From Escallonia rubra (Eukaryota > Streptophyta > Magnoliopsida > Escalloniales > Escalloniaceae), in assembly GCA_033065855.1 (NCBI GenBank), contig JAVXUO010000086.1, positions 496,001-560,000 of the forward strand: 64,000 bases of DNA, written 5' to 3'. Position 1 is the first letter of the stretch. Every line of letters starts with the position of its first letter. The notes under the pieces are model-generated. The model made no database searches. It saw only the letters and a list, made by a program, of their open reading frames with translations, and had not been told where the DNA came from. This document shows positions 21,978 to 33,700 of the stretch, piece by piece. The position numbers and the translations under genes are program-made.

Positions 21978-22022
21978 TGGGCGGAGGACGGTGGTGTCGC
22001 CGTAGATGGGGTAGCGGCTGGG
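21876..22022. repeat. GC-rich ~45 bp minisatellite
   Basis: About three imperfect copies of a unit with GGCGGAGGACGG..GTCGCCGGAGGTGGC. It overlaps the possible extended N-terminus of the B3 gene, which argues for the downstream start. Confidence 0.75.
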
Positions 22023-22098
22023 TGAGATGTTCGAGATAGATAGAGAAACGGGAGAAAGAAGATTGGCCGATTTGATTAATATATAACATGAAAGAGTC

Positions 22099-22336
22099 GT
22101 CTGCTACATTGTGTAGCGGACACAAAGAACACCGAAATTTTTTTGGACTCTGCAGAGCCGTCCGCTACATTGTATAGCGGACATAAAAGAACACCAAAAG
22201 TTTTCTAAGTGTTGGAATTTTAAGACTCTGCAAAGCCGTCCGCTATACAGTATAGCAGACATAAAAGAACCAAAATTTTTCCAAATGTTGGAGTTTTAAA
22301 ACTCTGCGGAGCCATCTGCTACACTATGTAGCGGAC
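22099..22336. repeat. Second internal palindrome array (4 copies)
   Basis: Four palindromes of the same family at about 22,099, 22,160, 22,237 and 22,314, with a 60-77 bp spacing and the same AAAATTTTCTAAGTGTTGG linker as the main array. It lies upstream of the B3 gene and downstream of the transposase gene. Confidence 0.9.
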
Positions 22337-22474
22337 GGGGCAAATAAAAAAAAAACCTAAACTTAGATTTGACGGCTCTCATAGGTCCATCAGAAAAAAA
22401 TTCCAGTCTTCGATCGAAAGATTATTAGAAAACGATTACAAATGTCAAACATACTTGATGGCTTATACAAAAAA

Positions 22475-24746
22475 TTAAAGGTCCACTGCAGCTTGTTCTT
22501 CCTCATCTTCGGCGTCATCTTCTTCCTCATCTTGCAAACCCCCTAGACTTATCCCAAGTGCCTTGTAATGGTTCCGCTTGGCATGGTCGGTCATTTTGTT
22601 GCACAATGATCACCTTCTCAGCTTTTTAGGTTGAGTTGCCTGTTTAATAGAGCTCTTCATCCGCGCAGATCTCTTGCGGCCTTTCGTTTGCGATATAATT
22701 GGATCCAAAGGCCGGATATCATTGTCGTCTTCCTCCCCCTGCTCGTCATCTTCTGATCCCGTTGTAGGCTCGGTGTCAACCGCATTGCTGACTGAAGCTG
22801 CTTCCAACTGGTCGACGATGGGCTCTTGCTGCTGAGCTACCTCGAGGAGATGTTTATATCCGACCATTGTAGCAGCACCCTTTACGGACAAACGGGTGAA
22901 CATCGTCACCAGATGATTATACCGCAACGTCTCTGATTCTTCAAAGTCAGTATACGGGTGCTCCGAAAAGGCAATGGTACCATGCAACCTGTTTGCACCT
23001 TTCATCCACCGTGGCAAGACGTATTTATTGGGGATTGTCCTGATATTCTTCTGGGTGAAAAACCGCAGAATGTGTCTACACAGGATGCCATGGAACTCAA
23101 ACTTCTTGCAAACACATGTCACCGAGTCCGTCAATGTGTCGTGGCTCACCGTATAAATTCTGCGCAGCTTCTCAGGGACGAGGTCATTCACGAGCGAATA
23201 AACCTTGTACTCACGCGTAGACTTTTCTGCCACCTTGTTTATACTGTATCGTCTCGATTTTCAAAGCTCTACTTGGTATAGCATGAAGATCTCCTTCGTA
23301 TAAACTTTGGCACCGTTCAGCTCCAGCGGGGTCTCAAGAAACCTTATCATTTGTTTGTACGTGGTTGCAAAGTCTGCAGCCCTTTCTTTCACGAATAACG
23401 ACGCAACCGCTTTTTGTGCGGATGTGACGAAACTCTTCAAATTGGTAGTTGTACCCAGATAACTATCGAACGTGGCATTCATAGATTCACTCATGCCTGT
23501 CGTTTTCATGCCCGCAGAAAAATACCTCCTCGTGTAAATGCCAATCCATTGCTCTTTGAGCTCGTACAAGTGCTGGAGCCACTCGTTGTCTTGCAATGAG
23601 TAATCCTCAACAAGCTTTTCTCACCTCTCCTCAAATTCCTCAATCGTTAACGACTTGTTAACGCACTTGTCAAAATCCTGTTTAAAGTCTAGATACTTTG
23701 CATACACGTGATGCAGACGTTCAGGGTATTTGTTGCTTATGTGCTAAGTGCACAAGTTGTGTCGAGTGTCTGGAAAGATTGTAGCAATAGTCTTCTTCAT
23801 TGCCAAATCTTGATCGGTGATGATAACTTTGGGTGCTTTGAAGTTCATTGCTTCCAGCCACGCCCTAAACAACCATACAAAAGAACCCTCGCTCTCGTCC
23901 CTTAACAAGGCGAACCCGAACAGGATGGAGTGATAATGATGATTGACGCCCGTGAAAGGAGCGAATGACATCGAGTACTTGTTAGTACGGTATGTGGTGT
24001 CAAAAGTCACGACATCCCCAAAATGCTTATAAGCTAGCCTCGAACGACCGTCGACCCAAAAAATTATGCTAACTCGATGCTCGTCGTCAAGTTTATAATC
24101 GAAGGTAAACTGCGGGTCCTCCATCTGCATCCGCTTCAATAGGCTCATTGTGAATTGAGCATCATTGAGGTCATACGCGACTCGTCTTTGGGTTCGGACC
24201 GCGTTACGAACGTCTGTCGTGTTAAAGTTTAGATTCTAAATTCCTCCAGCCTATTCAGCAAGAACATTAATCGTGTCGATAGGTCCTAGCCGCGCATTAC
24301 TCATTGTCTGAATCAGGCTCCTTGCGAACTTACCCATCTTCTTGTGTTAATGCATCTAACTCACCTTAGAAGGGGTTACTAACGGGTGATTGTGTGCCAA
24401 TGATCCTGTTTGGGTTTATAGCTTACGAACATCTTGACCTGGCAATTCGTGCGCGCAAAGCAATCCCGTCTTCTACACGAATATCCTATTTCACCATCAC
24501 TGTCATCGTTGCCTACGCGTGTCTCATTTTGCACTGGGTGTCTTCCCCTATGACACTCGTATAAGCGAGAGCATATTTTTTTGTTATGTTGCTTATTCTT
24601 GTAGTCTTTATTCTAATGCCAAAACCAACCCTCAATTAATACGCTCGAAAATATTCTTCGGCTTCTTCCAATGTTTGAAATGTTCGTCCTAAATACGGAT
24701 CACTAGTATCTACGGGGGTGTTGGAGCTCGCCAAGAAATCAGACAT
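22475..24746 (-). pseudogene. FAR1/MURA-type MULE transposase, decayed
   Basis: From ATG 24,746: an N-terminal FAR1 DNA-binding domain (PYLGRTFQTLEEAEEYF, RVGFGIRIKTTR, then after a slip in an A-run near 24,577 LYECHRGRHPVQNETR and YSCRRRDC). Next comes a core with FWVDGRSRLAYKHFGDVV, FDTTYRTNKY, VIITDQDLAM and HNLCT, then MSESMNATFDSYL. A SWIM zinc finger follows (CVCKKFEFHGILCRHILRFF), then a basic tail with an acidic end (CNKMTDHAKRNHYKALG, EDEEE). It resembles FHY3/FAR1-related transposases and would cut and join element ends. In-frame stops at positions expected to be Trp (after HNLCT, after FEER, after VEL, after KLRR) and the frameshift make it inactive. From ~24,148 down to 22,475 the frame is constant apart from stops, so decay is recent. 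Confidence 0.9.
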
Positions 24747-25384
24747 TGTGAAACAAGACCTATGTAGAAATAGACTACGCTTAACTATCAAATGGCATTT
24801 CTAACTGAAAATATTACCTCAAAATTATCTTGGCAAATAGACCAATTTAGGATGACAAATATACCATATACATAATCTCAAAAGAGTATCCAATTTAACA
24901 TTTATTAATTTATTGAACATAACAAATTAAAATTACTAAGATAAATAGACAAATTCATCACGCCAAAATACAACAAACATATCATTTGAAATTCGAATTT
25001 AAATAGGATAAATTTTTTGGAGTTAGCGAACCTCAAAAAAATTGAATTTAATTATAATTAATTTATTTAAAGTTAACAAATTAATTTCTAGAACATCACA
25101 AATTGATTTCTAGAACATCACAAATTGATTTCTAGAACATCACAAAAAAACTATACTTTTTTGTCTATTGAATTTTTTTTTATACTTTATCAGTCAATCC
25201 ATAAAGAAAACTTCACCATTCACAAACTTACCTTGCTTGAGTGAAGCTTGAAGTAAGTGTTACTCGAAGCTTGAAGTAAGTGTTATTCGAAGCTTAAATG
25301 GAGCTGAAAATGGAAACAATTGAGTCTGAAGGAGAAGAAAATTGTGCTGAAAGAGCTGAAAATCTTTTGGGGATAGGCAATACT
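24747..25384. other. AT-rich 5' flank of the transposase with short direct repeats
   Basis: Probable promoter/leader of the transposase gene. Three tandem copies of a 22-bp unit (TTTCTAGAACATCACAAATTG) lie at about 25,085-25,147, and a 25-bp unit (GCTTGAAGTAAGTGTTA) is doubled at 25,246-25,293. Confidence 0.6.
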
Positions 25385-25746
25385 GTCCGCGATACTGTAT
25401 AGCGGACTACAATGGCGACAACTTTGACGTGTGCAGAAATGAAGGTACAAATATTAATGGAAGTGTGTCTGTCCCGTCAGTCAAAAAGTTGTCCGCTACA
25501 CAGTGTCGCAGACAGCTTTTTGACCGACGGTTGTCAAGATCAATCAGTCGTCCGCTACACAGTGTAGCGGACAAGGTAGGAGGGGCAGTATGGTAAAAAA
25601 TATCGTCCGCTACACTATGTAGCGGACGACTGATAGCTTTTGAAAAAAAAATGATCTGGGCCGTCCATCCTTTGAGGATGGGATGGACGGCCAGATCGCG
25701 CTAGCAAAATCTCCTATTTTGCTAGCGCTCTAAACGGATCAGCTCC

Positions 25747-25747
<1 letters not shown>
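25385..25747. repeat. Right terminal/subterminal region of the large MULE
   Basis: Four palindromes (about 25,385, 25,490, 25,549, 25,605), then the GGCCGTCCATCC hairpin segment, a short inverted GCTAGCAAAAT pair, and the terminal repeat ending in AGCTCCC. It is inverted relative to the left end. Confidence 0.88.
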
Positions 25748-25813
<66 letters not shown>

Positions 25814-25835
25814 GTGTGTGTGTGTGTGTGCTCGC
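25748..25835. repeat. (TA)n, (TG)n and (CG)n microsatellite right of the MULE
   Basis: (TA)n continues the tract seen left of the element, followed by (TG)8 and a CGCG run. It marks the pre-insertion site as a long TA tract. Confidence 0.9.
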
Positions 25836-26179
25836 GCGCGCGCACGTATGAGTTAGAAGAAACTACTCCAGCCCGCCGCATGAAATTCTGAGTTCATTTC
25901 AATGCTTGCATATGTTTACCATAGTGATATCACAGAAAATGAAAAGAAGAAACTACACTAACACTATGCTAGGAACAATTCTCTTAGGATTTGGATTTCA
26001 AGTTGGGGCCTGGATTCGAAATTTAATTCAGTTTTATTTTTTTGGTAATAAAAGGAATTTAAATCACAGTATCACTTTTTGCTTGGAGAATAGAGAAAAC
26101 GAAAAGCAGTATACTTTTGGACAATTATATCCTTGACTTATGATGAAAAACAAACTACAGTAAGTAATTTCTTATGTGC
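25836..26179. other. Intergenic, nothing recognised
   Basis: A short unremarkable segment; its ORF has no family signature. Confidence 0.5.
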
Positions 26180-27240
26180 CGGTTAAACAACACGGTGGTG
26201 TGGTGTGTGAATAGTCGTGGTGTAAATGGTGGGTAACGGCATTGATGGTGGAAGTGGTGGGTGGTCAAGTGACGGTAATGATGGTGGTGTCGGTAGTATT
26301 GAGGTGTAAATAGTGGTAGGGACGGAGACAATAATGATGGTGATGGCTTCAATGACACGGTGGTGGTGGTATGGCGTCAAGAATGGTGTTGTCCTATGGC
26401 ATCGTCTAAAGTCGACATCGACAACGGTGGTGATGGAGGTGGTAAGGCGGTGTAATGATATTGTAGGCAGTAGTGCTCCTAGTCCTATCAGGACATAACT
26501 AGTGGTACTGTTGATGACATAAGTTGCGATGACGACATAAGAGTTGATAGTGCTCGTGGTGTTATAGATGGTGGTGGTGGTATGGCATGAACGACAGTGA
26601 TAGTGGGGCGGTCTAACTAATGATTGTTATGATAATAGTGGTGGTGGTGGTATATAGTGTCACTACCGGTGTGTTGGCGATAGTAGTCATGGTGGTGGTA
26701 ACAGAAACAATACTGTTATGATGACAGACATGTTGATCATGGCATGGGTGATATAGTTGCACTGATGGTAATGGTAGTGACAACTAGTGTGGTTGTAGCA
26801 TTTATGGTAGTTGTTGTGGTGGAGTAATGGTCTGGCAACAGAAGCGGCGATGGCGATCTCTTAAAAATAATGATAGTCGTGGTGGTGATGTAACACACTT
26901 GACAACCATGATTATTGTGGTGTCATTCACACAATATAGTTATTTGCTGCATGTGGTTATACAAGAGAAAGTCAAAGTCTGATGTGACAGAAATATTGAT
27001 CCCTATAAGGCTAGCGTGGTACCCAAAGGCTACAACCTTGATATCTAGTGTTTCAATCAATGAAAGTCGAGACTGGCGGTGGTCGTGTCATGCTGTGTCG
27101 TTTGGCGATGACAATAATGTGGCAGTTGTGGTGGGCGTAACTGTCCAGTGGTGGTGGTATAGTGGTCCATTGATAGTGGTAGTGATGCTAACGTAGTGGC
27201 AAGGTGGTAGTGGTAGTAAAGGTGGTATGATGGCAGCGGC
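26180..27240. repeat. GGT/GAT-rich low-complexity region
   Basis: Long irregular runs of GGTGGTGGT, GATGGTGGT and GTGGTAATG on the plus strand. The His/Thr/Pro-rich or Gly/Val-rich reading frames on both strands come from this composition. It looks like an old expanded trinucleotide region. Confidence 0.8.
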
Positions 27241-27537
27241 AGCAATAAAGACATTATAACTAGTAGGTTCATTGGTTGCTAAAATTCGAAAAATCATTAA
27301 ATACGTAAATAATTAAGTCAAGTGAATCTAAACTCTATGAAATTTGATCATTTTTATCAAGATTTTCATAATAAAAATAAATCCAGTCAAATCTCATGAA
27401 ATCTAATTTAAATTCTACTTTTTAACGTTTTTCAAATAGTAAATTTTGAATATCTAAAGTGAAGTTTCATCAGTTACGTGGTTTTAAACACTCCGAATCC
27501 AATGAAAATAATACCAATATAACATTAGAAAGAGGAA
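27241..27537. other. AT-rich spacer
   Basis: No feature seen. Confidence 0.5.
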
Positions 27538-28602
27538 ATGTCACTGTTCGAAAGTTTCTCTCTCTACAACATTTTCTCTGACTTCTCTCTAAAAAACAAA
27601 ACCTTGATCAGGAAACCACAGTGGTCGCCTCACCGTGCTTGGTGCACGTGGGGCGGCAGCTGGATTCCGGCCTTTTCTCTTATTCTCCGTCTCCTTCTCT
27701 TGTTCGTGTGTCTAGGTCTGTGAGGATTGATTTCTTTAGTGGCCGGCGGTAGTTTCAGGGTGGACAATGGTGGGCGAAGACGGTGCGGTGGTAGGCGCTA
27801 TCTCCCCCAACTCGATCGGGGATGGCGATGCCTAGCTCTGATACACCGGATGATTCAGATCTATGTAGATCCCAAGCCCTTTCTTGATCTACTAGATCTA
27901 GCTCGCTGGGATGGCCGATGGTTGAAGAGTTTATTGGCTTGATTGATGGGGCTTTTCTTTGTTAGGGTTGGATCGGTCATCGCCGGTGGTGGCTGGAATT
28001 CTGTCGGCGGCAGCTGAAATTCTACCGGCGGCGGCCGGAGTTTCTACCGAGATCTGGAGGGATTAAAAGCTAGCTAAGGGGCTGTCCGTTTGGTTACAGG
28101 GTACTGCGTCTAGAGTAAGTCCTTGGGTGGGGTGGGGGGATAGGGGGCCTTTTAGGGGGTGGGGAGGCTTTATAGTCTGGCTATGCCCGTTAAGGATTAT
28201 TGGATTGCTGTTCAGTTTTACGCTTGCCGGGTTTTGGGATTGAAATGCCGGTGGAATTTTGTGACCTAGCAAGGTTGAATGCCTCTGATCTCTGCGCTTC
28301 CTTTGGGTATCGTTTACGCCCTCGATTTCTCGTCTGGTTCTAGTTGTTTTCTTCACTGTTATATTTCTTTATGTCATTGTGTTGTATGTTCGTGTTTGAA
28401 GTTTTTGGTGTTAAATTGTGTCCTGTAAGCCTTAGCAAGTTACGGAAAATTAGGCTGAAGTGTAGGATATGCTCTGTTTCGGTCAAATTGTAATTTGCTT
28501 AGGATTGATAGGTTAGCTGTTAGTCGGTAGTGTTGATGGTAGCTTGTGATGTTATCTTTTCTGTTTGTAAAATACCTGATCTAGCCGGGACGGCTTGTAA
28601 CA

Positions 28603-28640
<38 letters not shown>
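27538..28640 (+). other. GC-rich segment ending in (AT)n, possible LINE remnant
   Basis: A GC-rich stretch (27,600-28,100) with CGGCGGCGGCCGG-type sequence passes into T-rich sequence and ends TTGTAACATTC followed by (AT)n at 28,605-28,637. Such 3' tails occur in plant non-LTR elements, but no endonuclease or reverse transcriptase is present. It could equally be an untranslated part of an unidentified gene. Confidence 0.3.
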
Positions 28641-29894
28641 ACTTTTCTCCTCTTAACAAAAAAAGAAAAGAAAAAGACCAGTAATTTGTCCCTGAAAAAG
28701 AAAAGTAAAACGGAAGAAATTACATGGTGTGATGTCATCATTATGGGTGAGCTGTGCTGGGTTGGGGTTAAGTAACGTCTTGAAAGACAAACAAACACCT
28801 GGCTGTCCTTGGACACGTGCTGCAAGTAATGGCCACTGTCCGTGGTAGAAGGATGGAGAGTAACATGCGTCATGTCCATTCTCCACGTGGGGGTTCGTTG
28901 TGTGATTGTGGGCACGACTCTGCACGACATCTGCCGCTGTTGCAGTTTGTGTTTGCCTGGCAAACAGAAAGCAAACTCACACGAGAAAAATTAAGATGGA
29001 CTAGATTAGTAGTAGTTTGATTTTCATTTTCATTTGTGTTGTTTTTTTATTCAAGCTTAAGAAACATCGTTTGACTTCTAACTCGAAATCATGCTCGTAC
29101 AAAGAATAAGTTCATTGAATATAACAAACATATTTATCATTCACTAATATTAATTTTTACGATATTACAACAATTAAGACTAGTTATCGTGGCAGACACG
29201 ATTCTTGTTAAAAAATAAAGTCAACAATATGATATTTTTATATATCAAGTTAGACCTTTAGACTTTTTTGCTACATTTTGAATAAGTTTTAGATTGTTAA
29301 GACCAAACATGTCCTTATATGTAGCTATTTATTATTTAAGTTCTTTATTGTGTCATTTTTTAATAACTTTCTTATGATGCCAAGTGTCAACATGCTAGAT
29401 GTTACACCAAAATAAATTTTTTCTTTATATATCATGCATACGAGATGCGTGTATAAATTGAAGTTACTAAGATGATTTTTATACTAATACCAAATTTAGC
29501 CCTTACAATATATTTTAACTATATTTTTTAATAATTTTTAAATAGCCCCATGTCCAAATATAAAGTTGTTAAGTTGAACTTTATTAAAAAATCAAGCATG
29601 ATATATAAGTGTTTTTAAATGCAAATATAAAGATATCGTAAAAGTTTTAATGAATTTTAAATGGCCCCACGTCCAAATATAAAGTTGTTAAATTGATTTT
29701 TTTTTAAAGAATCAAGCATGATATATAAATATTTTAAAACCAAGCATATACTTAAGTTAGTTAATTATTATTTTTGTTTAGTATTATATTTTAGTAATTT
29801 TCTCATAGTGCCATGCCACTGGTCACCGTTGCAATATGAAGTTGTGTAACACTAAATTGGTGTTACACCAAAAGAAGTATTTCCTCTATATATA
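28641..29894. repeat. AT-rich spacer with degenerate repeats
   Basis: 28,641-29,070 shows nothing recognisable. In 29,070-29,890 a ~125-bp unit (CCAAATATAAAGTTGTTAA, ATCAAGCATGATATATAA) recurs at about 29,530 and 29,655 and is related to 9000-9245, so this is an old dispersed repeat. Confidence 0.55.
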
Positions 29895-30701
29895 GTACAT
29901 GTATAAATATAGATACTAAACAATATAATGAGTTTCTTTCCATCTTATATATCTTTGTCGCTAAAAAGTTAACAACTATCTTTAAAAAATATTTTTAGTA
30001 ATAAAAAAATTCAAAAATCATGAGAGGGTTCAAATAATATTTCTCAACAACTTGATAAGACTTTGATAATATTAATTTTAAACCAGCGTACACAGAAGCA
30101 CCCATTAATGTTAACTCTTTAAAGAACGATGAGACTTTTTATTTTTGAAATTGAAGTAACATGAAAAATGATAAATAACTTTTACAACGGAATATATTCT
30201 CGTACCAAAAGTAAGAAAAAAGGAACGAGAGAGAGAGAGAGAGCACTCGTCAAGAAAAGGGAAACAAAAAGAAAGAATTACTAATTTAATTATTAAATCC
30301 AAGAACAAAATTGCAAAGAATTTATTAGTGATTGATTTTACAAAAGTGTAAACTTAGATTGTACAAAAAAGTATAAGAATTATGAATCATAAAAAAAAAA
30401 ACTAAAAATGCTGGAGATAATTATGGATTAGTTTACAAAACTGGAATATGAGAATGATGAATTAGAACCATCATTTTAGCTAGAGTTATCTGCAAATGGT
30501 ATTAGCGAGAGTATATTGTAACTAAAATTTTAAAGTGAAGTGGAGAGAAAAGAAGTATGTATGTCCAAAAAGGTAGATAAAAAGAGAGATTATGGGGTAC
30601 TGGTAAGTTTGTGTGTGTGCGCGCGTGTGTGTGCGAGAGAGAGGGGGAGAGAGAGAAATCAAATCAAATTTTGTGTGTTGTGTTTGTTAGAGAGAGAGAG
30701 G

Positions 30702-30740
<39 letters not shown>

Positions 30741-33700
30741 ATAAGGTGTGTAAATTCAAAATGGTTACAAAAAGTAAAAAATTACAAAGTTCGTGTGGCG
30801 AGGTAACAAAGTGTTTAATTAATTGGTGACCGAGTAACATACTCTCAGTTTCGGATTTACTATATATAATTAGGTATTAGACATATTGGATTTTTTACCA
30901 ATGTGGAATATAACTTAGTACATGCCCTAACGTGAAAAGTGAAATAGACAATTACCAAAAACATCGAGAATTGCCATCCTTTTACCCATACTCATTTCAC
31001 TCCTTTGAACAGAAGATACGATTATTTTTCTTGGATTTCTCAGTCGAAGCAAGAGACAATACATCTTCACATAATTGATCATTTTTTTCACTCAAAGAAG
31101 TGTCCCATCTCAATTGAAAAAGAAAATATTGCTTCAAACATCAGAAACCTTGATCCAAACTATGACATGAGGAAGAACATTAAAAAGAGTCTCGTCATGA
31201 GCATGTGAATAAAAAGCTTCCATTCGATTACGACATGAGGAAGAGAATTGTAGTAGGTAGTGAGTTGGCTTTTATATGATGTGAAAACCTGATATCCATC
31301 TGAAAAGCATACTCATGATAAAGATAAGCTCACGAGAAATAAGGAGCAGATTCATCCCTTATTTGTATCCGATATAAGATAACTTAAGAACTACATTCAA
31401 ATAAAGGGTCACCTACAATAACAAGAAATTGACATGCAAGGAGATATCGATCATGCCCAAGAGGAGTAGACTAATGATAACAATAAAAGGACTAGGCAAC
31501 CCAGGTAAAGGATACTCCGTCGGTAAAGATCTTTAACGACGAATTTTTACCGACGGAAAAATTCGTCGCTAAATGTATATTTCGTACTTTTAATTTTTTT
31601 TTGAATTTTTTATTTTGGAAAATAATTTTTATATTTTACTATAAAGGAAGGAAACCCTAACTTTTACTTTCATTTCATTTACCCCGCCGCACTTTTCTTT
31701 CTCCTCTCTCCATCCCCTGCCCCTCGATTTCTCCCTCCCTCTCTCACACTGCCGATTGTCGACCAACCCTCTACGCTGCCTCTCTTCTTCCCTGGCCACC
31801 TCCCATGCCACCCATACCTGCTACTGTTGTCGCCCGATTGACGCCTCACTGCACCGCTGCCGCTCCACCAGATCTACCGTCTACTGAGTAGCAGGTTCAT
31901 TATCTTTCTCTCCCTCCCTCGTTGTTCAATTTTCTATTGAACCTTTTTGTGGGATAACATTCCCATAGATATATATGTATTTAATTTTTTGTTTGAATAT
32001 ATAAAGGAAATGAATCATGAGATTCGTTGTACTAAGATTATTATCTGTTTAGAGTGTAGATTCTTCCTCCTTTTTATTTGATTCTCCAAGCATTCAGTTT
32101 CTGGGATAATGTTTAAATGTTGGTTGTTCTATTGTTTTTCACATAATGAAATTTATTTGACTCTAAACAGTAAACTAGACCATGCCGGTCAAAACCAAAT
32201 CAAAATATTATAAAAAATGCAGGAAGGGTTAAGAGAAGGGAGTGGGGGGACCTATCTGAAGTTAGATTTTAGGTTTAAGGATTAACGGTGATGGTCCGGC
32301 GGAAGCAATTATGTTGAGGCTGGTTTGTGGCTTTGGCACTTTTGTGGAAGGCTGTGTGGGGTGATGATGCAAGGAGAAGGTGGTGTCCCAGTTGTAATTC
32401 TGTCGTTTTAGGCAATATGTAAAAGTTGCAACTTAGATATATGTACAGGGGGTTGATTGCAAAGGGTAGAAGTCTTGGTGCAACGAGTGCAGGCACCTTT
32501 TTGGAAGTGTGCTTCAACGTGAATCTTTGGAAGTCTCTATGAACTCTTGGTTTACGATATCTAAATGGAGCAGCCATATGCGTACTAGAAGTGGATTAAA
32601 ACGTGCAATGGAAGAAGAAAGTGAAGGAGCTGAAGAGCTCCGGTTTCTATATGTTGATAAGCACCGGGAATTATAGTTGCTACTGGGTGTAATTATGGTT
32701 GCTTCCAATAGAGTGGAGGAGATGATTTGGAATCTGCCTTGATAGGCAGAAATGTACACCAAGAAGAAAAAAATGCGTGTGGTTTGGGGAGGGAAGGGAC
32801 AAGACAGGGCATAGAAAGGGAGAGGCTAAGCCCAATGGAGCTAGTGGAATGAATAGAAAAACATGAGACTTCATGAGTTGGCTCCTTTTTTTTGTTCACA
32901 TTTGTGTTGGTTCAATCTGTACTAATCTGTAGAGGGTGTGTATGAATAGTAGGGAGAAAATCTTGAAATGTTTTAAACTGTTTATTGTATGACTTATGTT
33001 CAGCGTTTCTACACTTAAAAAATTATATTAAGGTTTACTTTGCTCTCCTATAAGGTACAAAGTGACACTCTTAGAGACGTGATCGCCCAGATTACTTTCA
33101 GGCAATTGAGCTCCAACTTAATCACAGGGAATCGGCACGTGGAGCTATCGGATTTAAGTACCTGTCTAGGGAGATATTGTGCAGGTTAAGGTTCTGGAAA
33201 TATATATTTTTTTTTGTTGAAATTTGTAATTTAGTATTGGGATTTGTACGATATAATCTATTTTATTCTATGAATAACTAATATTGGGATTTAGTTGGTG
33301 CTTTATGACTTACGTTTAATTTTTATTGCTTAAAATTTGGTAAAGAAGAATGGTAGCCTAAAGAATAAAATTGTCGATATATTTGGTAATTAAGATTATT
33401 TATCGACGGAAGTTGGCTTGAAATTTTTACAAACTAATAACAATTTAAAAAATAGCTCTTTTGTTTTTAAAAACCTTGGCGACGAAATTTTGTCGCTAAA
33501 AGTCTGACTCGGTTATTGACTTTAAGCAACAAAATTCTGTCATTAAAAGGCCGTAATAACGATGAACCTTTAGCGACAGGACATCCGTCGCTAAAAGTCT
33601 TTTTAAATTGAATTTCGAGAAAATAACAGAAAATAAGGAAATTACAGAAATTATCTTTGGCTACGGAAAATCGTCGCTAAAAGTAATTAATTCTGTCGGT

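Larger units (their letters stand above)
15926..25747. mobile_element. ~9.8 kb multi-gene Mutator-like element (PMD-ULP1 / B3 / FAR1 transposase)
   Basis: The termini are inverted: left GGAGCTGATCCGTT..AGCGCTAGCAAAAT, right read inward GGAGCTGATCCGTT..AGCGCTAGCAAAAT. Homology continues inward for roughly 300 bp. Inside are a PMD-ULP1 gene on plus (16,839-20,105), a B3-domain gene on minus (21,407-21,977) and a FAR1/MURA transposase gene on minus (22,475-24,746), so the large genes converge. Palindrome repeats lie at both ends and in the middle. ULP1-bearing MULEs (Kaonashi type) and PMD-bearing elements are known. The flanks are (TA)n, so the target duplication cannot be read with certainty. 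Both large genes are mutated; this copy looks non-autonomous now. Confidence 0.88.

Noticed and set aside
26180-27240. His-, Thr- or Val-rich ORFs on both strands
   Set aside because: They are translations of GGT/GAT low-complexity DNA; no start context, domain or splice structure.
28604-28963. Minus-strand ORF ending in a Tyr-Ile repeat
   Set aside because: It is a reading of the (TA)n microsatellite with no protein similarity.
30111-30308. 65-codon hydrophobic ORF repeated in block B
   Set aside because: AT-rich chance frame, duplicated with its block; no start context or domain.
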